A DNA stretch of 8,416 nucleotides, taken from NCBI GenBank assembly GCA_009927245.1, contig RFNI01000207.1, forward strand, positions 1-8,416, in the 5' to 3' direction. This DNA comes from Actinomycetota bacterium (GTDB taxonomy: Bacteria; Actinomycetota; Actinomycetes; Actinomycetales; Microbacteriaceae). Numbering within the stretch: position 1 is the first letter of the stretch; every line of letters starts with the position of its first letter. The notes under the pieces were generated by a model. That model was given only the letters and a program-made list of their open reading frames with translations. It ran no database searches and was not told where the DNA came from. Shown here one piece after another: positions 5,283 to 8,416 of the stretch. Made by a program: the position numbers and the translations under genes.

Positions 5283-6035
5283 CTAAGCCTTTACGTAACG
5301 GTCGTAACCTTCAGCTTCTAGACGGTCAGCAAGTTCTGGGCCACCCTCTTCAGCTACTTTTCCAGCAACAAACACGTGGACGAAGTCAGGCTTGATGTAT
5401 CGAAGGATTCGGGTGTAGTGAGTAATAAGCAAGACACCAAGATCTGATGCTGCGTGTGCTCTGCTAACTCCTTCAGAAACAATCTTCAATGCGTCAACGT
5501 CTAGACCTGAGTCAGTTTCATCAAGGATTGCAAAGCGAGGCTTTAGAAGTTCCAGCTGAAGAATCTCGTGACGCTTCTTCTCACCACCAGAGAAACCTTC
5601 GTTGACGTTACGCTCTGAGAACGCTGCATCAATCCTTAGGTTATCCATTGCTTCACGAACATCCTTGATCCAGGTTCTAAGTGCAGGAGCTTCACCGGTA
5701 ATTGCGGTTTTAGCTGTTCTTAGGAAGTTAGAAACAGAAACACCTGGAATCTCTACCGGATACTGCATCGCTAGGAACAACCCTGCGCGAGCACGCTCAT
5801 CAACGCTCATCTCCAAAACGTTTTCACCATCTAGAAGAATCTCACCGTCGGTGACGTTGTATTTCGGGTGACCTGCAATTGAGTATGCAAGGGTTGATTT
5901 ACCTGAACCGTTAGGCCCCATAACTGCGTGAATCTCTCCACTGCGAATGGTTAGGTCAACACCTCTAAGAATCTCTTTAGCACCCTGATCGGTGTCAACA
6001 GATACGTGAAGGTTCTTTACTTGAAGAATGGACAT
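5283..6035 (-). CDS. sufC: Fe-S cluster assembly ATPase SufC
   Basis: Cytosolic ABC-type ATPase that drives the SufBC2D scaffold on which Fe-S clusters are built. 250 residues, full family length. Walker A GPNGSGKST at 40-48, Q-loop region MQYPVEIPGVS at 90-100, signature FSGGEKKR at 148-155 (the variant typical of SufC), Walker B AILDETDSGLD at 169-179 with catalytic E173, and the switch histidine H206 in THYTRILRY. No membrane segments. The ATG at 6035 is preceded by AAGGAAAG with suitable spacing; 18 bases separate it from the Rieske gene. Usual actinobacterial order would put sufS and sufU after sufC; here sufT follows directly. Confidence 0.97.
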   Translation of the reverse strand: MSILQVKNLHVSVDTDQGAKEILRGVDLTIRSGEIHAVMGPNGSGKSTLAYSIAGHPKYNVTDGEILLDGENVLEMSVDERARAGLFLAMQYPVEIPGVSVSNFLRTAKTAITGEAPALRTWIKDVREAMDNLRIDAAFSERNVNEGFSGGEKKRHEILQLELLKPRFAILDETDSGLDVDALKIVSEGVSRAHAASDLGVLLITHYTRILRYIKPDFVHVFVAGKVAEEGGPELADRLEAEGYDRYVKA

Positions 6036-6053
6036 GTTCTCTTTCCTTGTGGC

Positions 6054-6368
6054 CTAAGCCTGATCGTATTCAATAAAAACTTCGTCATTTTCTACCAAGA
6101 CTTCATAAACCTTAACTGGTTCATAAGCTGGCAAAGATAGTGGAGCACCTGACTCCAGCGAGAACTTAGCTCCGTGAGCCCAGCACTCGATGGTCTCGTT
6201 ATCAACGAAACCTTCGCTTAGAGAAATCTCACCGTGTGAGCACTTGTCATCGATTGCGTGGAATGAACCATCAGGACTGTGCACGATAGCCAGAGCGTGA
6301 TCACCAATCTTCACTCTGATAGCACGACCAGGCTTGATATCGCTCACATTACAAATTCTCAGTGCCAT
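6054..6368 (-). CDS. Rieske 2Fe-2S ferredoxin encoded inside the SUF operon
   Basis: Small soluble electron carrier of the biphenyl-dioxygenase ferredoxin (BphF-like) type. 104 residues from the ATG at 6368; the Rieske motif is CSH near residues 43-45 and CWAH near 62-65, giving the two Cys and two His ligands of a 2Fe-2S cluster at the usual spacing. No signal or membrane segment, so not a bc1-type Rieske protein. A GTG at 6371 is also possible, but AGGGG lies 6 bases before the ATG and only 3 before the GTG. The sufD stop is two bases upstream of the ATG, so translation is probably coupled. A gene of this family between sufD and sufC recurs in actinobacteria; its partner is not established, and there is no oxygenase gene here. 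Confidence 0.92.
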   Translation of the reverse strand: MALRICNVSDIKPGRAIRVKIGDHALAIVHSPDGSFHAIDDKCSHGEISLSEGFVDNETIECWAHGAKFSLESGAPLSLPAYEPVKVYEVLVENDEVFIEYDQA

Positions 6369-6370
6369 CA

Positions 6371-7531
6371 CTAACCCCTGTTCAATTTCTCTTCGAGTAA
6401 TGCAGTCAAACTTTCGATAAGTTCAGCAATTCCAGTCTTCTGAATTACTTCAACTAGGAAACCAAGAACAACCAAACGTCTAGCCTCATCAGGAGTGATT
6501 CCTCTTGCCTGTAGGTAGAAGAGGTGCTCATCATCGAAGCGACCTGAAGCACTTGCGTGTCCAGCACCTTCGATCTCACCGGTTTCAATCTCAAGGTTTG
6601 GAACTGAGTCAGCTCTAGTGCCATCAGTTAGAAGAAGGTTTCTGTTTAGTTCGTATGTGTCTGTTCCTTCAGCAATTGCACGAATAAGCACATCGCCAAT
6701 CCAAACAGTGTGTGCCTTATCCCCCTGCAGTGCCCCCTTGTATGTAACGCGAGACTTACAGTTTGGTGCAGCGTGATCTACGAAAGGTCTGTTCTCTAGG
6801 TGCTGACCTGCTTCAGCGAAATAAACTCCGTTGAGTTCTACCTCTGCACCAGGACCTGAGAAAGTTGCAATCGGTGTGACACGAACTAGGTCTCCACCGA
6901 ATGAAGCGACAGTGTGCTTTAGGAAAGCGTTTCTGCCCAATTTCGCAAACTGAGCTGATACGTGAGCTGACCCACTCTCCCAGTTCTGAAGTGAGACAAA
7001 GTTTAGCTTTGCCTCATCAGCAACTGAGATCTCTACGTTCTCAGCAAGAACTCCTAGACCTGAGTGCTCAAGAACAAGTGTTGTGCTGCTGAACTTTCCA
7101 GCTTCAACAAAGATGTGAAGTGCAGATGCAGTTGCTGAATCGCCCTTCACAGAAATGGTGATCTGCTCAGCGCTAACAAGTTCATCAGCAATCTTCACCA
7201 AAAGAGTTTTACTTGCGTTGGTGTAACCAGCTGCGCTAACTCTGTCTTCTGGAAGACCGATAGAACCGACAGGAGCTGCTGAACTCAAGATCCATTCGAA
7301 GCTGACCCCATCAGGGCCTGAGAAACTAACCTGCTCTGAATACTCTGCGAGAACTTCTGAATCTAGACCCTTTAGCTGATCTACGTTTAGGTATCTCCAA
7401 AGATCCTGCTGCTGAGTGATTGCAGGGAAATCTGCAACAGAAGTTGAACGTGGACGATCACTTCTAATCTGCAGTGGAACACCAGCGCCGTGGCTGTGTT
7501 CTGATAAACCGTGTTGAACCGGAGCGCTCAT
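6371..7531 (-). CDS. sufD: Fe-S cluster assembly scaffold protein SufD
   Basis: Beta-helical scaffold subunit that pairs with SufB and binds SufC. 386 residues: a poorly conserved N-terminal region (1-120), a beta-rich core (about 125-320), and the C-terminal SufBD signature with GHASASGRFDDEHLFYL (324-340), QARGI and a final helical part that contacts SufC. H325 in the GAGHASASG segment appears to correspond to the His360 of E. coli SufD implicated in nascent cluster formation with SufB. Compared with SufB it lacks the Cys/Glu pair, as expected of SufD. Its ATG overlaps the sufB stop (TAATG, one shared base), and its own stop nearly touches the Rieske start, so coupled translation is likely. 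Confidence 0.95.
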   Translation of the reverse strand: MSAPVQHGLSEHSHGAGVPLQIRSDRPRSTSVADFPAITQQQDLWRYLNVDQLKGLDSEVLAEYSEQVSFSGPDGVSFEWILSSAAPVGSIGLPEDRVSAAGYTNASKTLLVKIADELVSAEQITISVKGDSATASALHIFVEAGKFSSTTLVLEHSGLGVLAENVEISVADEAKLNFVSLQNWESGSAHVSAQFAKLGRNAFLKHTVASFGGDLVRVTPIATFSGPGAEVELNGVYFAEAGQHLENRPFVDHAAPNCKSRVTYKGALQGDKAHTVWIGDVLIRAIAEGTDTYELNRNLLLTDGTRADSVPNLEIETGEIEGAGHASASGRFDDEHLFYLQARGITPDEARRLVVLGFLVEVIQKTGIAELIESLTALLEEKLNRG

Positions 7532-8416
7532 TAACCGACAGCGCCTTCCATTTGCATCTCAATCAGCTTGTTTAGTTCCAATGCATATTCCATTGGAAGT
7601 TCCTTAGCGATTGGCTCGATGAATCCACGAACAATCATTGCCATGGCCTCATCTTCTGCCATACCTCTTGACTGAAGGTAGAACAGCTGCTCATCGCTAA
7701 CTCTTGAAACAGTAGCTTCGTGGCCCATGGTCACATCGTCTTCACGGACATCAACAGCAGGGTAAGTATCGCTTCTAGAGATTGTGTCAATCAGAAGTGC
7801 ATCACAGCGAACTGTGTTTGCTGAGTGGTGTGCTCCTGGGTTAACGCGGATTTCTCCACGGTATGAAGTTCTTCCTCCACCACGAGCAATTGACTTAGAG
7901 ACGATCGAAGATGAAGTGTATGGAGCAAGGTGAATCATCTTGGCTCCAGCATCCTGGTGCTGTCCTTCACCTGCGAATGCAACAGAAAGGGTCTCTCCCC
8001 TTGCGTGCTCTCCAGCCAAAATAACTGCTGGATACTTCATGGTTACCTTTGAACCGATGTTTCCATCAATCCATTCCATGGTTGCGCCTTCGTGCGCAAC
8101 GGCACGCTTGGTTACCAGGTTGTATACGTTGTTTGACCAGTTCTGAATGGTTGTGTAACGAACGCGAGCATTCTTCTTCACGATGATTTCAACAACAGCT
8201 GAGTGCAGTGAGTCGCTCTTGTAGATAGGCGCTGTACATCCCTCAATGTAGTGAACGTAAGAACCTTCGTCAGCGATGATCAGAGTTCTTTCGAACTGAC
8301 CCATGTTCTCGGTGTTGATGCGGAAGTAAGCCTGAAGAGGAATCTCTACGTGGACACCCTTAGGGACATAAACGAATGAACCACCTGACCAAACAGCAGT
8401 GTTCAGGGAAGCAAAC
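7531..8416 (-). CDS. sufB: Fe-S cluster assembly scaffold protein SufB (N-terminal part beyond window)
   Basis: Main scaffold subunit of the SufBC2D complex. The frame stays open to the right edge (first full codon 8415-8413), giving 294 visible residues; the family has about 470, so roughly the first 175 are missing. The internal ATG at 8304 is not the start: upstream codons read SGGSFVYVPKGVHVEIPLQA, a highly conserved SufB stretch. Further on come EGCTAP (58-63 of the visible part), a Gln/Asn-rich beta core, and the C-terminal SANTVRCDALLID segment with C204, equivalent by position to the essential Cys405 of E. coli SufB, then GHEATVSRVSDEQLFYLQSRG with E233 matching Glu434. All key residues visible are intact. 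It is the most upstream SUF gene in the window; any sufR regulator or operon promoter lies outside it. Confidence 0.96.
   Translation of the reverse strand, partial: FASLNTAVWSGGSFVYVPKGVHVEIPLQAYFRINTENMGQFERTLIIADEGSYVHYIEGCTAPIYKSDSLHSAVVEIIVKKNARVRYTTIQNWSNNVYNLVTKRAVAHEGATMEWIDGNIGSKVTMKYPAVILAGEHARGETLSVAFAGEGQHQDAGAKMIHLAPYTSSSIVSKSIARGGGRTSYRGEIRVNPGAHHSANTVRCDALLIDTISRSDTYPAVDVREDDVTMGHEATVSRVSDEQLFYLQSRGMAEDEAMAMIVRGFIEPIAKELPMEYALELNKLIEMQMEGAVG

Noticed and set aside
8302..8304. ATG at 8304 as the start of sufB
   Set aside because: The same frame is open to the window edge and encodes highly conserved SufB residues upstream, so this is an internal methionine.
1..8416. Mobile element, defence system, CRISPR array, tRNA or rRNA
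   Set aside because: No transposase, integrase, toxin, nuclease or spaced direct repeats are seen; genes fill nearly all of the window and belong to housekeeping or metabolic families, and no tRNA-like cloverleaf or rRNA sequence was recognised.

Overview
The window reads as chromosomal DNA of a free-living actinobacterium, most likely an aquatic Microbacteriaceae of the Luna type (Rhodoluna/Aquiluna relatives). The grounds are a proton-pumping rhodopsin of actinorhodopsin type, a MabA-like FabG, a DUF3099 protein, an actinobacterial SURF1, and an actinobacterial SUF operon with a Rieske ferredoxin inside it. Base composition looks close to or slightly below 50 % GC by eye, low for the family but usual for small-genome freshwater or brackish members. 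The lineage is inferred from protein families; there is no rRNA or tRNA here to confirm it.

Layout. 1-641 (minus): 5' part of fabG, cut by the left edge. 642-754: divergent control region with a candidate promoter, a 20-bp dyad and a strong Shine-Dalgarno. 755-1850 (plus): DUF3099 membrane protein and SURF1, overlapping by 14 bases. 1852-1879: hairpin terminator between convergent genes. 1893-4262 (minus): ABC-F ATPase (upstream) followed after 60 bases by the rhodopsin gene. 4263-4362: second divergent control region with a second 20-bp dyad. 4363-4953 (plus): bioY. 4950-8416 (minus): tight SUF operon sufB (cut by the right edge)-sufD-Rieske ferredoxin-sufC-sufT, whose last stop codon overlaps the bioY stop codon. 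No stretch longer than about 115 bases lacks a gene; no RNA gene, insertion sequence, CRISPR array, phage gene or recombinase is visible.

How the genes fit together. SufB, SufC and SufD form the Fe-S scaffold ATPase complex, SufT probably helps maturation or delivery of clusters, and the Rieske protein is a 2Fe-2S electron carrier. The sulfur-supplying SufS/SufU pair is not between sufC and sufT and must be encoded elsewhere. SURF1 helps insert heme a into cytochrome c oxidase, and the rhodopsin pumps protons with light, so respiration and phototrophy genes sit side by side, although on opposite strands and separately transcribed. BioY imports biotin, the cofactor of acetyl-CoA carboxylase; FabG works in the same fatty-acid pathway, but the two are not in one operon.

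Most genes are ordinary and complete, and I do not see an undescribed multi-gene system. The points most worth a second look are the residues of the rhodopsin (no helix-B histidine; Phe at the carotenoid-fenestration site), the two dyads of identical architecture in the two divergent intergenic regions, and a sequence shared upstream of the rhodopsin and ABC-F genes.
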